42,811 nt of DNA. Source: Corynebacterium sp. Lineage in GTDB: Bacteria > Actinomycetota > Actinomycetes > Mycobacteriales > Mycobacteriaceae. The DNA is taken from assembly GCF_030535495.1 (NCBI RefSeq), contig NZ_JAUNRW010000009.1:1-42811 (forward strand), read 5' to 3'. How positions within the stretch are numbered: position 1 is the first letter of the stretch; every line of letters starts with the position of its first letter. Below are positions 1 to 7,715 of the stretch, one piece after another. The notes beneath the pieces were generated by a model. That model worked only from the letters and a program-made list of their open reading frames with translations. It was not told the origin of the DNA and did no database searches. Position numbers and translations under genes: made by a program.

Positions 1-867
1 TACGCCGACATGCAGGTCATCGGCGAGGCCTACCAGCTGCTGCGCTACGCCGCCGGCATGAGCCCCGCGGAGATCGCCGAGGTCTTCCGCGAGTGGAACT
101 CCGGCGACCTCGACTCCTACCTCATCGAGATCACCGCCGAGGTCCTCGCCCAGGTGGATGCGGAGACCGGACAGCCGCTTATCGACGTCATCGTCGACGC
201 CGCCGGCCAGAAGGGCACCGGCCGCTGGACCGTCAAGGCCGCCCTCGACCTGGGCATCCCTGTCACCGGTATCGGCGAGGCCGTCTTCGCCCGCGCCCTG
301 TCCTCCTCCCTCGAGCAGCGCGCCGCCGCGCAGGGTGTGCTCCCCGCCGGCGAGCTGGCCACCTTCGACGGCGACCGTGAGGCCTTCATCGAGGATGTGC
401 GCCGCGCGCTCTACGCCTCCAAGCTCGTCGCCTACGCCCAGGGCTTCGACGAGATCAAGGCCGGCTCCGCCGAGCACGGCTGGAACGTCGACCCCCGTGA
501 CCTGGCCACCATCTGGCGCGGCGGCTGCATCATCCGCGCGAAGTTCCTCAACCGCATCGTCGAGGCCTACGACGCGAACCCCGAGCTCCCCTCGCTGCTT
601 CTCGACGGCTACTTCCTCGGCGAGCTGGGCGACCTCATCGACTCCTGGCGCCGCGTGGTGGTCACCGCCACCCAGCTGGGTCTGCCGGTCCCGGTCTTCG
701 CGTCCTCGCTGTCCTACTACGATTCCCTGCGCGCCGAGCGCCTGCCGGCCGCCGTCATTCAGGGCCAGCGCGACTTCTTCGGCGCCCACACCTACGGCCG
801 GGTGGACAAGCCCGGTGCCTTCCACACCCTGTGGTCCGGCGACCGTACGGAGATTGTCGCGGGTTAG
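1..867 (+). CDS. gnd: 6-phosphogluconate dehydrogenase, C-terminal part (5' end outside window)
   Basis: Catalyses oxidative decarboxylation of 6-phosphogluconate to ribulose 5-phosphate with NADP reduction, in the cytosolic pentose phosphate pathway. The reading frame is open from base 1, giving 288 residues; the N-terminal coenzyme domain lies outside. The first residues visible, YADMQVIGEAYQLL, follow the catalytic Lys-x-x-His-Asn motif of the family, so that motif is just beyond the edge. The all-helical C-terminal domain is complete: QKGTGRWT (about residue 70 of the visible part) and the C-terminal QRDFFGAHTYGR motif, which in this family reaches across the dimer to the substrate. The stop lies 18 bases before the next start. 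This is a standard corynebacterial gnd; the only uncertainty is the missing 5' end. Confidence 0.96.
   Translation, partial: YADMQVIGEAYQLLRYAAGMSPAEIAEVFREWNSGDLDSYLIEITAEVLAQVDAETGQPLIDVIVDAAGQKGTGRWTVKAALDLGIPVTGIGEAVFARALSSSLEQRAAAQGVLPAGELATFDGDREAFIEDVRRALYASKLVAYAQGFDEIKAGSAEHGWNVDPRDLATIWRGGCIIRAKFLNRIVEAYDANPELPSLLLDGYFLGELGDLIDSWRRVVVTATQLGLPVPVFASSLSYYDSLRAERLPAAVIQGQRDFFGAHTYGRVDKPGAFHTLWSGDRTEIVAG
177..187 (+). repeat. GCTTATCGACG word, copy 1
   Basis: Encodes Leu-Ile-Asp in gnd as CTT ATC GAC, although this gene also uses CTC ATC GAC for the same tripeptide at about 634. All copies are discussed in the findings. Confidence 0.8.
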
Positions 868-872
868 CAGCG

Positions 873-878
873 TAGACT
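873..878 (+). promoter_or_regulatory. Candidate -10 element (TAGACT) for a leaderless helicase mRNA
   Basis: TAGACT matches the actinobacterial -10 pattern TANNNT and ends 7 bases before the ATG at 886. No Shine-Dalgarno sequence lies between, so transcription would start at or next to the start codon. Inference from spacing only. Confidence 0.5.
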
Positions 879-885
879 CTGCGCA

Positions 886-2157
886 ATGACCACTTTCAAG
901 GATCTCGGCCTTCCCCTGCCCATCGTTCGCGAACTTCAGCGACAGGGGATCACCGAGCCCTTCCCCATCCAGGCCGCCGCCATCCCCGATGCGCTGTCCG
1001 GCCGGGATGTCCTCGGCCGCGGTCCGACCGGCTCCGGCAAGACCTTCACCTTCGGTCTGCCGATGCTCACCCGCCTCGCCGAAAAGGGCGTCACCCGCCC
1101 CGGCCACCCGCGGGCCCTGGTGCTCACCCCCACCCGCGAGCTCGCCGCCCAGGTCAAGGAGCGTCTCGACGCCCCCGCCAACGCCCTCGGCCTGCGCCTG
1201 CTCGACGTCGTCGGCGGTGTGAACATCAACCGGCACATCCGTTCCCTGGCCGCCCCGGTGGATCTCCTCGTGGCCACCCCGGGCCGCGCCCAGGACCTGC
1301 TGGATCAGGGCAAGCTGCACTTCGACGAGGTCGCCATGGTCGCCCTCGACGAAGCGGACCAGATGGCCGACATGGGATTCCTGCCGCAGGTGCGTCGCCT
1401 CATGGACCGCACGCCCCGCAACGGCCAGCGCCTGCTGTTCTCCGCCACCCTCGACGGGGACGTGCAGAAGCTCATCGACCGCTACCTCACCGATCCGGTC
1501 ACCCACTCCACCGCTCCGGTACAGGCCTCGGTCGACACGATGGAGCACCACCGTCTGCTCGTCGGGGGCCGCGACCAGCGCAACGACATCGTCCTGCACA
1601 TCGGTGCCCGCGAGGGCAAGACCATCATGTTCATGCGCACCAAGCACGGGGTGGACCGCCAGGTGAAGAAGCTGCGCCGCGTCGGCATCAACGCCGCAGG
1701 TCTGCACGGTGACAAAGGACAGACCACCCGCACCAACGCACTCGCCGGTTTCGCCGACGGATCCGTGCCCGTCCTCGTGGCCACCGACATCGCCGCGCGC
1801 GGCATCGACATCGACGACGTCTCGCTCGTCGTCCACGTCGACCCCCCGGCCGAGCACAAGGCCTACCTGCACCGGGCGGGCCGGACCGCACGCGCCGGGA
1901 CGGCCGGCACCGTCGTCACGCTCGTCATGGACGAACAGCGCAAGGAGGTCGAGGGGCTCATGCGTAAGGCGGGTGTCGACGCCCCCGAGGTTCACGTCAC
2001 CCCGGATTCCGATGTCCTGACTAAGATCACTGGTGCCCGGGTACCCTCCGGCACCCCGCTCCCTGCCCCGGGGCAGCAGCAGCCGCGCAAGAAGCCCGCC
2101 CAGCCGGGCGAGCGTCGTCGGCAGCAGCGTCCGGGGCGTCGCCGCAGTCGTCGATAA
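886..2157 (+). CDS. DEAD-box ATP-dependent RNA helicase
   Basis: A 423-residue superfamily 2 helicase expected to unwind RNA duplexes or remodel RNPs in the cytoplasm. All core motifs are present in order: Q-motif region (PFPIQ), Walker A GPTGSGKT, PTRELAAQ, TPGR, DEAD in ALDEADQMADMGF, SAT, and in the second RecA domain ATDIAARGIDID and HRAGRTARAG. The last 35 or so residues are Arg/Lys/Gln/Pro-rich (QQQPRKKPAQ, RRRQQRPGRRRSRR), a typical RNA-binding tail. The start has no ribosome binding site but a TANNNT element ends 7 bases upstream, suggesting a leaderless mRNA. Its stop codon is embedded in one copy of the CTTATCGACG word. Which of the RhlE/DeaD-type subfamilies it belongs to I cannot decide. 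Confidence 0.93.
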   Translation: MTTFKDLGLPLPIVRELQRQGITEPFPIQAAAIPDALSGRDVLGRGPTGSGKTFTFGLPMLTRLAEKGVTRPGHPRALVLTPTRELAAQVKERLDAPANALGLRLLDVVGGVNINRHIRSLAAPVDLLVATPGRAQDLLDQGKLHFDEVAMVALDEADQMADMGFLPQVRRLMDRTPRNGQRLLFSATLDGDVQKLIDRYLTDPVTHSTAPVQASVDTMEHHRLLVGGRDQRNDIVLHIGAREGKTIMFMRTKHGVDRQVKKLRRVGINAAGLHGDKGQTTRTNALAGFADGSVPVLVATDIAARGIDIDDVSLVVHVDPPAEHKAYLHRAGRTARAGTAGTVVTLVMDEQRKEVEGLMRKAGVDAPEVHVTPDSDVLTKITGARVPSGTPLPAPGQQQPRKKPAQPGERRRQQRPGRRRSRR

Positions 2158-2159
2158 GC
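2149..2159 (-). repeat. GCTTATCGACG word, copy 2, across the helicase stop codon
   Basis: Present as CGTCGATAAGC on plus. It contains the last Arg codon and the TAA stop of the DEAD-box gene, so it is not explained by the Leu-Ile-Asp reading. Confidence 0.8.
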
Positions 2160-2166
2160 GTTTTCC

Positions 2167-3549
2167 ATGGACATCGTCATCAGCATCATCTCCCTTGTGG
2201 GCTTCATCGCCCTGACCGCGTCCACGGGCCTGTTCGTGGCCATCGAGTTCGCGCTCACGGGCCTGGAGCGTTCCACCGTGGACAACCACGTCCGGGACAA
2301 GGGTGACCGCAGCGCCCACGCCGTCCAGCGCGACTACCAGAACCTCTCCTTCGTGCTCTCCGGCGCCCAGCTGGGTATCACCGTGACCACCCTGGCCACG
2401 GGTTTCCTGGCGGAGCCGGTGCTGTCGAGCTACTTCACCCCCCTGCTCGAACTGGTCGGTCTCAGTGCCTCCGCGTCGTCGGCGGTGGCACTGGTCCTGG
2501 CGCTCGTCGTCGCCACCTTCCTGTCCATGGTCTTCGGCGAGCTGGTGCCCAAGAACGTCGCCATCACCATGCCGCTGAACACCGCCCGCGTGGTCGTCCA
2601 TCCGGTGCATGTGTTCAACCTCGTCTTCAAGTGGTTCATCGTGGCCATGAACCGCTCGGCGAACTACATCGTCCGCCGACTCGGTATCGAACCCGCGGAT
2701 GAGCTGGCGACCGCCCGCTCCAACCAGGAACTCGGTAGCCTCGTGCGGTCCTCCGCGGAACAGGGCGGACTGGACATCAACACCGCCCAGGTCATCGACC
2801 GTTCCCTCCAGTTCGGTGAGGCCACGGCCAATGAGTTCATGACCCCGCGGTCCACCATCGCCTACCTCAACGCGGACGACACGGTGGATGCCCTCATTGC
2901 CACCTCCCTGGAGACCGGGCACTCGCGCTTCCCCGTCGCCCGCGGTGACCTCGATGAGACCGTCGGTGTCGTGCACGTCAAGGATGCCTTCTCCGTCCCC
3001 CGCGACGAGCGTTCCACGACCCTGCTGGGCACGTTGGCGAAGAAGGTCCCCGTCGTCCCGGACACCCTCGACGGCGATGCCGTGCTGTCGACGGTGCGTT
3101 CCGCCGGTTCCCAGGTGGTGCTGGTGGCCGACGAATACGGCGGTACCGCGGGACTGATCACCATCGAGGACGTCGTCGAGGAGATCCTCGGCGAGGTCTA
3201 CGACGAGCACGACGACGCCGCGGCCGAGCGTGACTTCCAGAAGTTCGGCTCCTCCTGGGAGGTGTCCGGCCTCGTGCGGGTCGATGACCTCCACGAACGC
3301 GTCGGCTACACCGCCCCGGCGGGCCCCTATGAAACCCTCGGCGGTCTCCTCATGGCCACGCTCGGACGTATCCCGACCGTCCAGGATGTGGTCCTCCTGC
3401 CGGAATCGGACAACCCCGGGATGGCGGAGTTCGAGACCGGTATCACCGGCCGGTGGATCGCGCGGATCACCGTCATGGAGGAGCGCCGGGTCGACAGGGT
3501 GATCCTCACCCCCGTCACCGATGAGGAAGCGGAGGGCTACCAGCAGTGA
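2167..3549 (+). CDS. CNNM/CBS-pair membrane protein with CorC_HlyC domain
   Basis: A 460-residue integral membrane protein of the hemolysin/CNNM family, whose members are linked to Mg2+ or Co2+ transport. The DUF21/CNNM domain covers about residues 1-190, with several hydrophobic segments and the signature FGELVPKNVAI. A pair of CBS domains follows (about 205-335, with FMTPRSTIAYL and GGTAGLITIEDVVEEILGEV), then a CorC_HlyC C-terminal domain (about 355-445). CBS pairs bind adenine nucleotides in related proteins. The gene begins 9 bases after the helicase stop and its end overlaps the next gene by 4 bases, so the two CBS proteins are probably cotranscribed and may form a hetero-oligomer. Substrate not determinable from sequence. 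Confidence 0.9.
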   Translation: MDIVISIISLVGFIALTASTGLFVAIEFALTGLERSTVDNHVRDKGDRSAHAVQRDYQNLSFVLSGAQLGITVTTLATGFLAEPVLSSYFTPLLELVGLSASASSAVALVLALVVATFLSMVFGELVPKNVAITMPLNTARVVVHPVHVFNLVFKWFIVAMNRSANYIVRRLGIEPADELATARSNQELGSLVRSSAEQGGLDINTAQVIDRSLQFGEATANEFMTPRSTIAYLNADDTVDALIATSLETGHSRFPVARGDLDETVGVVHVKDAFSVPRDERSTTLLGTLAKKVPVVPDTLDGDAVLSTVRSAGSQVVLVADEYGGTAGLITIEDVVEEILGEVYDEHDDAAAERDFQKFGSSWEVSGLVRVDDLHERVGYTAPAGPYETLGGLLMATLGRIPTVQDVVLLPESDNPGMAEFETGITGRWIARITVMEERRVDRVILTPVTDEEAEGYQQ

Positions 3550-4598
3550 ACATCGTCACCACCATCATCATGGTCGTGGGCCTGTTGGCCGCCAACGCCT
3601 TCTTCGTCGCCGCCGAATTCGCCCTCATCTCCTCGCGCAAGGACCGCATCGAGTCGCTCATCGCCCAGGGCAAGCCCGCCGCCCGCAAGGTCCTCTACGC
3701 CACCGAGCACCTGTCGATCATGCTGGCCGGCGCCCAGTTCGGCATCACCATCGCCTCCCTCATCCTGGGTAAGGTCGCCGAACCGGCCGTCGCGCACTTC
3801 ATCGAGGGCCCCTTCCACTCCCTGGGCATCCCGGACAACCTGCTCCACCCGATCTCCTTCGTCATCGCCCTGTCCTTCATCACCTTCCTCCACATTCTCT
3901 TCGGTGAGATGGTGCCCAAGAACATCGCCATCGCCGGCCCGGAGACCCTGGCCATGTGGCTGACGCCCGCGATGATCTGGTGGGTGAAGATCACCCGTCC
4001 GCTCATCGAGTTCATGAACTGGATCGCCCGGATGACGCTGCGGGCCTTCGGCATCGAGCAGAAGGACGAACTCGACTCCGCCGTCGACGAGGCCCAGCTG
4101 GCGTCCATGATCAGGGAGTCCCGCGAGGAGGGGCTTCTCGACGCCGAGGAGACCCAGCGACTCTCCCGCGCCCTGCGCTCCGAGACGCGCTCGCTCAAAG
4201 AGGTCATGATCCCGCTGACCAAGGTCCGCACCCTGGACTTCGGTCGCCGTGGCCCCACTCTCGGCGACCTCGAGCAGGCCGTCCGGGAGACGGGGTTCTC
4301 CCGCTTCCCGGTCACCGGCACCGACGGGTCCTTCCTCGGTTACATCCACGTCAAGGACGTTCTCGATCGCCTGGCCACCGCCAGCCCGGAGGAGTTCATC
4401 CCCCGTTCCGATCTCCGCCCGCTGACCATCGTCGACGGTTCGGGGCTCATGGACGAGGCCCTGCGTAAACTGCACCGCCGTTCCGCGCACATGGCGCAGG
4501 TGCGCGACCGCGGCGAGCTGGTGGGCGTCATCACCCTCGAGGACCTCATCGAGGAGTACGTCGGCACAGTCAACGACTGGACCCACGAGGATGCCTGA
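3546..4598 (+). CDS. CNNM/CBS-pair membrane protein, short form without CorC_HlyC domain
   Basis: A 350-residue paralogue of the preceding gene. The DUF21/CNNM membrane domain (about residues 1-185) carries FGEMVPKNIAIAGP, matching the FGELVPKNVAI of its neighbour, and a CBS pair follows (about 205-345, ending GVITLEDLIEEYVGTV). The protein stops after the second CBS domain, so it lacks the CorC_HlyC module of its partner. Its start overlaps the previous stop by 4 bases and its stop overlaps the next start by 8 bases: tight translational coupling. A long/short CNNM pair is a common arrangement in actinobacteria. Likely role: divalent-cation transport or its regulation at the cytoplasmic membrane; the ion is unknown. 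Confidence 0.88.
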   Translation: MNIVTTIIMVVGLLAANAFFVAAEFALISSRKDRIESLIAQGKPAARKVLYATEHLSIMLAGAQFGITIASLILGKVAEPAVAHFIEGPFHSLGIPDNLLHPISFVIALSFITFLHILFGEMVPKNIAIAGPETLAMWLTPAMIWWVKITRPLIEFMNWIARMTLRAFGIEQKDELDSAVDEAQLASMIRESREEGLLDAEETQRLSRALRSETRSLKEVMIPLTKVRTLDFGRRGPTLGDLEQAVRETGFSRFPVTGTDGSFLGYIHVKDVLDRLATASPEEFIPRSDLRPLTIVDGSGLMDEALRKLHRRSAHMAQVRDRGELVGVITLEDLIEEYVGTVNDWTHEDA

Positions 4599-5466
4599 GC
4601 TTATCGACGACTGGGCCGAGCGCATGGCCGCCCACGAGGCCCGCGCCGACGCCCTCACCCGTGAGCACCTCGCGCGTCGCCAGCGCCAGGAGAAACACCC
4701 GGTCCTCGACTTCCTCTTCGAGTACTACCCCGTCCGCCCCGCCCAGCTTAGGCGCTGGCACCCGGGCATCGGCTCCGCGCTGCCGGGGCACACCCCCCAC
4801 GCTCAGTGGCGCGACTACGTCTGCGACGGCACCTCCACCGTCGTCGATGTCGCGTCCTTCTGGGAACGCCGGGGGCAGTCGATGCTCTACATCCGCGACC
4901 TCCTGCACCGCACCAACCTCAACCCGGCGCACTTCGACTGCTTCGGACTCCACGAGTGGGCGATGGTCTACCGGGGCACCCCGCGCCATGACCTGCCGCT
5001 GCGGCTGGGGGCGTCGGGCAGTGACGGGGTCGTCGAGAAGCATCGCATCCGGTGCACCCACTTCGATGCCTTCCGCTTCTTCACCCCGGCCGCCCGCCCG
5101 CTCAATCTGCGGGTCCTGGAGCGGGAGGACCAGCCCGACCACGACCAGTCCGGCTGCGTGCACGCCACCATGGACCTGTACAAGTGGGCGGCGAAGATGG
5201 GCCCGTTGGTGCCGGGTGAGCTCTTCCTCGACTGCTTCGACCTGGCCCACGACGCCCGCATCCTCGACATGGAGGCTTCCCCCTACGACTGCCGGGCGTA
5301 CGGCTTCGGGGTCGTCGCGATCGAGACCCCGGAGGGCAAGGCGGAGTACGTCGAGAGGCAACGGGGACTGGCGCAGCGCGCCAGACCGCTGCGTGACCGG
5401 CTTGTCTCCCTCATCGATGCAGCCCACGGCACTACACTTGATGGGCATGGGCCGACATCGCACTGA
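4591..5466 (+). CDS. Conserved protein of the family labelled 3-methyladenine DNA glycosylase
   Basis: A 291-residue soluble protein. I recognise the family by overall pattern (N-terminal EKHPVLDFLFEYYPVRPAQLRRWHPG) as one that actinobacterial annotations call 3-methyladenine DNA glycosylase. I see no helix-hairpin-helix, no Tag zinc site and no AAG-like motif that would support that name. Many conserved Cys, His and Asp residues are spread through the chain (HFDCFGLHEWAM, HRIRCTHFDAFRFF, GELFLDCFDLAHDAR), which looks like an enzyme. It overlaps the CBS gene by 8 bases and so belongs to that operon. A CTTATCGACG word lies in codons 4-6. Treat the function as unknown. Confidence 0.75.
   Translation: MPELIDDWAERMAAHEARADALTREHLARRQRQEKHPVLDFLFEYYPVRPAQLRRWHPGIGSALPGHTPHAQWRDYVCDGTSTVVDVASFWERRGQSMLYIRDLLHRTNLNPAHFDCFGLHEWAMVYRGTPRHDLPLRLGASGSDGVVEKHRIRCTHFDAFRFFTPAARPLNLRVLEREDQPDHDQSGCVHATMDLYKWAAKMGPLVPGELFLDCFDLAHDARILDMEASPYDCRAYGFGVVAIETPEGKAEYVERQRGLAQRARPLRDRLVSLIDAAHGTTLDGHGPTSH
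4599..4609 (+). repeat. GCTTATCGACG word, copy 3
   Basis: Encodes Leu-Ile-Asp at codons 4-6 of the 4591-5466 gene and begins right at the stop codon of the preceding CBS gene. Confidence 0.8.
5433..5438 (+). promoter_or_regulatory. Candidate -10 element (TACACT) inside the end of the preceding gene
   Basis: TACACT ends 8 bases before the ATG at 5447 and only 2 bases before the ATG at 5441. If it is a real -10 hexamer, the transcript starts near 5447, which favours 5447 as the start. No Shine-Dalgarno sequence is seen for either ATG. Inference. Confidence 0.4.
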
Positions 5467-6442
5467 ATCAAACAGCTTCTCCGTGTCCGGGTGGGTCATC
5501 GCCGTCCTCATCGCGGTGGTGGCACTCATCGCCGGGCTGATCTGGTGGTTCGGCTTCCGCACCACCGATGAGCCCCAGGCACAGGAGTGTATCCAGGGCG
5601 AGCTCACCCTGCCGGTCGCCGGGGAGGCCACGGAGCTCATCAGCGCCTACAACGCGTCCGAGCCTGTCGTCCGCGACTACTGTGTCACCGCCGAAACAGT
5701 CGACGACCTCTCCCTGGCCGCCGTCGTGGTGACGGACGGAGAGCCCGAACTGGGCGAGCGCAGCATCTCCTCTTCTGTCCCTGTCACCGGTGGCACCGCC
5801 CACGTGCTCAACCCGTCCGGGGACGTCACGGAGGAACAGACCCGCGCGGCAGCGGACTTCGCCCGGTTCTCTGAGGTGGAGGAGACCAGCACTGAAGGGA
5901 CCAGCTCTGATGAATCCACGCCTGCGGAGACCACCACCGAGCCGGCTCCCGCGGCCGTGGGCAGCACCCTCATCCTCTTCGACACCTCGGCGCAGTCAGA
6001 TCCGGTGCATCAGCAGGCGACCGACGCCATCGCCCAGCTCTCCCGGGAGCTCGGGGCGGAGGGCCAGCAGGTCGCGCTCTGGAACTACTCCTCGCCCCTC
6101 AACCCGGGGGTCACGCAGGGGTGGCGCAGCAACGTCACGTTCTCGGACGGCTCCGAGGCGGCCGAGGTCGTCCAGCGTTTCGGCACCGGTGGCGTCCCGC
6201 AGACCCGTTCCGCCGTGGTCGCCGCCGTGGCCACGGCCGCTGACCAGGCGCGGAGCACAGGTGAGACGGTGCGGGTGCTGGTGGTGACCACCGGTACCGC
6301 CGAGGACATGGACGACGCGACCTTCGTCTCCGCCCTCGAGCAGGCCCGGGGCGAGGCGGATGTGGTCATCGAGGTCGCGCACCTGGGTGATGCCCCCACC
6401 GACGATGCGCTGGCCGAGGTGTCCACGGCGACCGACCTGTAG
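5447..6442 (+). CDS. Membrane-anchored von Willebrand A-like protein with degenerate MIDAS
   Basis: About 331 residues. MGRHR, a basic start common in actinobacterial membrane proteins, is followed by one transmembrane segment (VSGWVIAVLIAVVALIAGL); the rest would face outward. A domain of about 110 residues that I do not recognise follows, then an acidic Ser/Thr/Glu linker (EETSTEGTSSDESTPAETTT). The C-terminal vWA-like fold begins with STLILFDTSAQSD. The metal site is imperfect: DTSAQ replaces the classic D-x-S-x-S, and TGGVPQTRS could supply the distal Thr. ATG 5441 is an alternative start two codons upstream; 5447 was chosen from the -10 spacing. It is the last gene of the plus-strand block and converges on a MerR gene. 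Ligand unknown. Confidence 0.75.
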   Translation: MGRHRTESNSFSVSGWVIAVLIAVVALIAGLIWWFGFRTTDEPQAQECIQGELTLPVAGEATELISAYNASEPVVRDYCVTAETVDDLSLAAVVVTDGEPELGERSISSSVPVTGGTAHVLNPSGDVTEEQTRAAADFARFSEVEETSTEGTSSDESTPAETTTEPAPAAVGSTLILFDTSAQSDPVHQQATDAIAQLSRELGAEGQQVALWNYSSPLNPGVTQGWRSNVTFSDGSEAAEVVQRFGTGGVPQTRSAVVAAVATAADQARSTGETVRVLVVTTGTAEDMDDATFVSALEQARGEADVVIEVAHLGDAPTDDALAEVSTATDL

Positions 6443-6449
6443 AAACACG

Positions 6450-6482
6450 TCTCCCCCCGCACGTGAGCGAAGCGGGGGGAGA
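6450..6482. terminator. GC-rich hairpin between convergent genes, probable bidirectional terminator
   Basis: Arms TCTCCCCCCGC (6450-6460) and GCGGGGGGAGA (6472-6482) pair perfectly over 11 bp around an 11-base loop. The hairpin lies between the vWA gene stop (6442) and the convergent MerR gene stop (6490). Neither strand has a good U-tract after the stem: AAAAAG follows on plus, GTGTTT on minus. Termination efficiency is therefore uncertain. Confidence 0.6.
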
Positions 6483-6489
6483 AAAAGAA

Positions 6490-7032
6490 CTAGCTGGTCT
6501 TGCGACGGCGCCGGGCGGCGAGTTCGTCCATGCCGATGACCTCGGCCTCGGGATCGTCGATACGCTCGGAGGGGAACGAGGAGATCGTGCCGGTGAGCTC
6601 CTTCATGATGCCCGGGACAGCGATACCGAACACGCCCTGGCCACCGCCGAGCAGGTCGATGACCTCATCGGCGGAGCGGCACTCGTAGACGGTGGTGCCG
6701 TCGGAGACGAGGGTGATCTCGGCGATGTCGTTGGCACCGCGATCCCGCAGCTTCTCCACGGCCAGGCGGATGTTCTGCAGCGAGATGCCCGTGTCCAGCA
6801 GCCGCTTGACGATCTTGAGCACGAGAATGTCACGGAAGGAGTACAGACGCTGCGAACCGGAACCCCGGGCTCCGCGGATGGAGGGCACGACGAGCTTGGT
6901 GCGCGCCCAGTAGTCGAGCTGGCGGTAGGTGATGCCGGCGACCTGGCACGCGATCGGCACACGGTAGCCGACCTCTTCGCCTGGTCCGAGGTCGAAGAGT
7001 GATTCCTGGACGGGGTGGTCGTTGCTGCTCAC
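6490..7032 (-). CDS. MerR-family regulator, Rv1830-type
   Basis: A 180-residue transcription factor. The N-terminal winged helix-turn-helix of the MerR type is clear (about residues 22-90: VPIACQVAGITYRQLDYWAR, then SGSQRLYSFRDILVLKIVKRLL), followed by a coiled segment (TGISLQNIRLAVEKL) and a C-terminal domain without metal-binding cysteines. Its place after a DUF151 gene and an Rv1828-type MerR gene matches M. tuberculosis Rv1830 (named ResR/McdR, linked to growth and division control). Translation starts at GTG 7032 with GGAG nine bases upstream. A promoter and a 25-bp palindrome lie upstream, so it probably has its own regulated transcript. Effector unknown. Confidence 0.88.
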   Translation of the reverse strand: MSSNDHPVQESLFDLGPGEEVGYRVPIACQVAGITYRQLDYWARTKLVVPSIRGARGSGSQRLYSFRDILVLKIVKRLLDTGISLQNIRLAVEKLRDRGANDIAEITLVSDGTTVYECRSADEVIDLLGGGQGVFGIAVPGIMKELTGTISSFPSERIDDPEAEVIGMDELAARRRRKTS

Positions 7033-7073
7033 GTAATTACTCCAATGGGGTTTGGAAATGCGCCCTATGCGTC

Positions 7074-7102
7074 ATTAAAAACCAAGGGTAGAGCAACGTC
7101 AA
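7074..7102 (-). promoter_or_regulatory. Promoter of the Rv1830-type MerR gene
   Basis: On the minus strand, -35 TTGACG (7102-7097), a 17-bp spacer and -10 TTTAAT (7079-7074). This predicts a start near 7066 and a leader of about 33 bases containing the GGAG ribosome binding site. It is one of the clearest sigma-A-like promoters in the window. Confidence 0.65.
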
Positions 7103-7128
7103 GGGATGCCCCGGAGACACGCCGTAAC

Positions 7129-7153
7129 TCTAACCCTCAACTTGAAGGTTAGA
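7129..7153. promoter_or_regulatory. 25-bp palindrome, probable MerR-type operator
   Basis: Outer arms TCTAACC/GGTTAGA and inner arms TCAA/TTGA surround one central base; 11 of 12 base pairs match. The central CTTCAAGTTGAGG resembles known MerR-family operators such as the SoxR box. It overlaps the stop codon of the DUF151 gene and ends 26 bp upstream of the -35 of the next MerR gene. Confidence 0.65.
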
Positions 7154-7715
7154 CTTCTTTATCCCCATTGTCATCTTCCCCACCGAAATCTTCTTCTGAC
7201 ATGCCCAGCGAGCGCATCATCTGCTCGAAATCAGCGTCAGCCTGCGCATCCCCCGATGCCGAGTCCGCCGGCAGATCATCCCCGAACCGCAGCCCGAAAT
7301 ACTCCTCGAGGATATCGTCGGCGACGAAGAACGAGGCCTGGTTGAGCACGTCCTCCTCAACATGCACATCCATCTCCAGCGAACGCGCCAGCAGCAGGGC
7401 GTCCGAGGGGCGGGCGTCAATCTCCTCACCGTCGGACAACACGATCGAGGCGATGAACACCCCCTCGAAGTGACTGATGATGTTGACCGCACTCACGCCC
7501 CCGGAACTGCGGTTGATCACGTCGAGCAGCAGCTCCGCCGATCCCGGGCGGCGCGGCGCGAAACCATTGTCACGCGCGTCGAGTTCGGCAGCCGCGACCG
7601 GAGAAATCCACACCGGCAGAATGCGATTCTGCTCAGCCCACCTCAGCAGCACACAGGTGAACTGCTCGGGACCGGCGGTGTGGATTCCGTGATACTCCAC
7701 GGGGATCAACGTCAT
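7149..7715 (-). CDS. Bifunctional nuclease family (BFN/DUF151) protein
   Basis: A 188-residue cytosolic protein of the DUF151/BFN family, homologous by position and pattern to Rv1829. The family core covers about residues 1-145: LPVWISPVAAAELDAR, RPGSAELLLDVI, FIASIVLSDGEEIDARPSDALLLARS. Plant members have been reported to have RNase and DNase activity; the bacterial role is not established. The C-terminal 45 residues are acidic and low in complexity (DADFEQMMRSLGMSEEDFGGEDD). The start ATG overlaps the ftsR stop by 4 bases, so the genes are translationally coupled. The stop lies inside a palindrome that may regulate the next gene. Confidence 0.88.
   Translation of the reverse strand: MTLIPVEYHGIHTAGPEQFTCVLLRWAEQNRILPVWISPVAAAELDARDNGFAPRRPGSAELLLDVINRSSGGVSAVNIISHFEGVFIASIVLSDGEEIDARPSDALLLARSLEMDVHVEEDVLNQASFFVADDILEEYFGLRFGDDLPADSASGDAQADADFEQMMRSLGMSEEDFGGEDDNGDKEV

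Noticed and set aside
3537..4658. A 373-residue open frame on minus, antisense to the second CBS gene
   Set aside because: Gly/Asp/Glu-rich shadow of the CNNM/CBS gene with no domain of its own.
7129..7153. DtxR iron box
   Set aside because: The arms TAACC/GGTTA have the reverse orientation to the TTAGGTTAG-CTAACCTAA consensus, and the centre fits MerR-type operators better.
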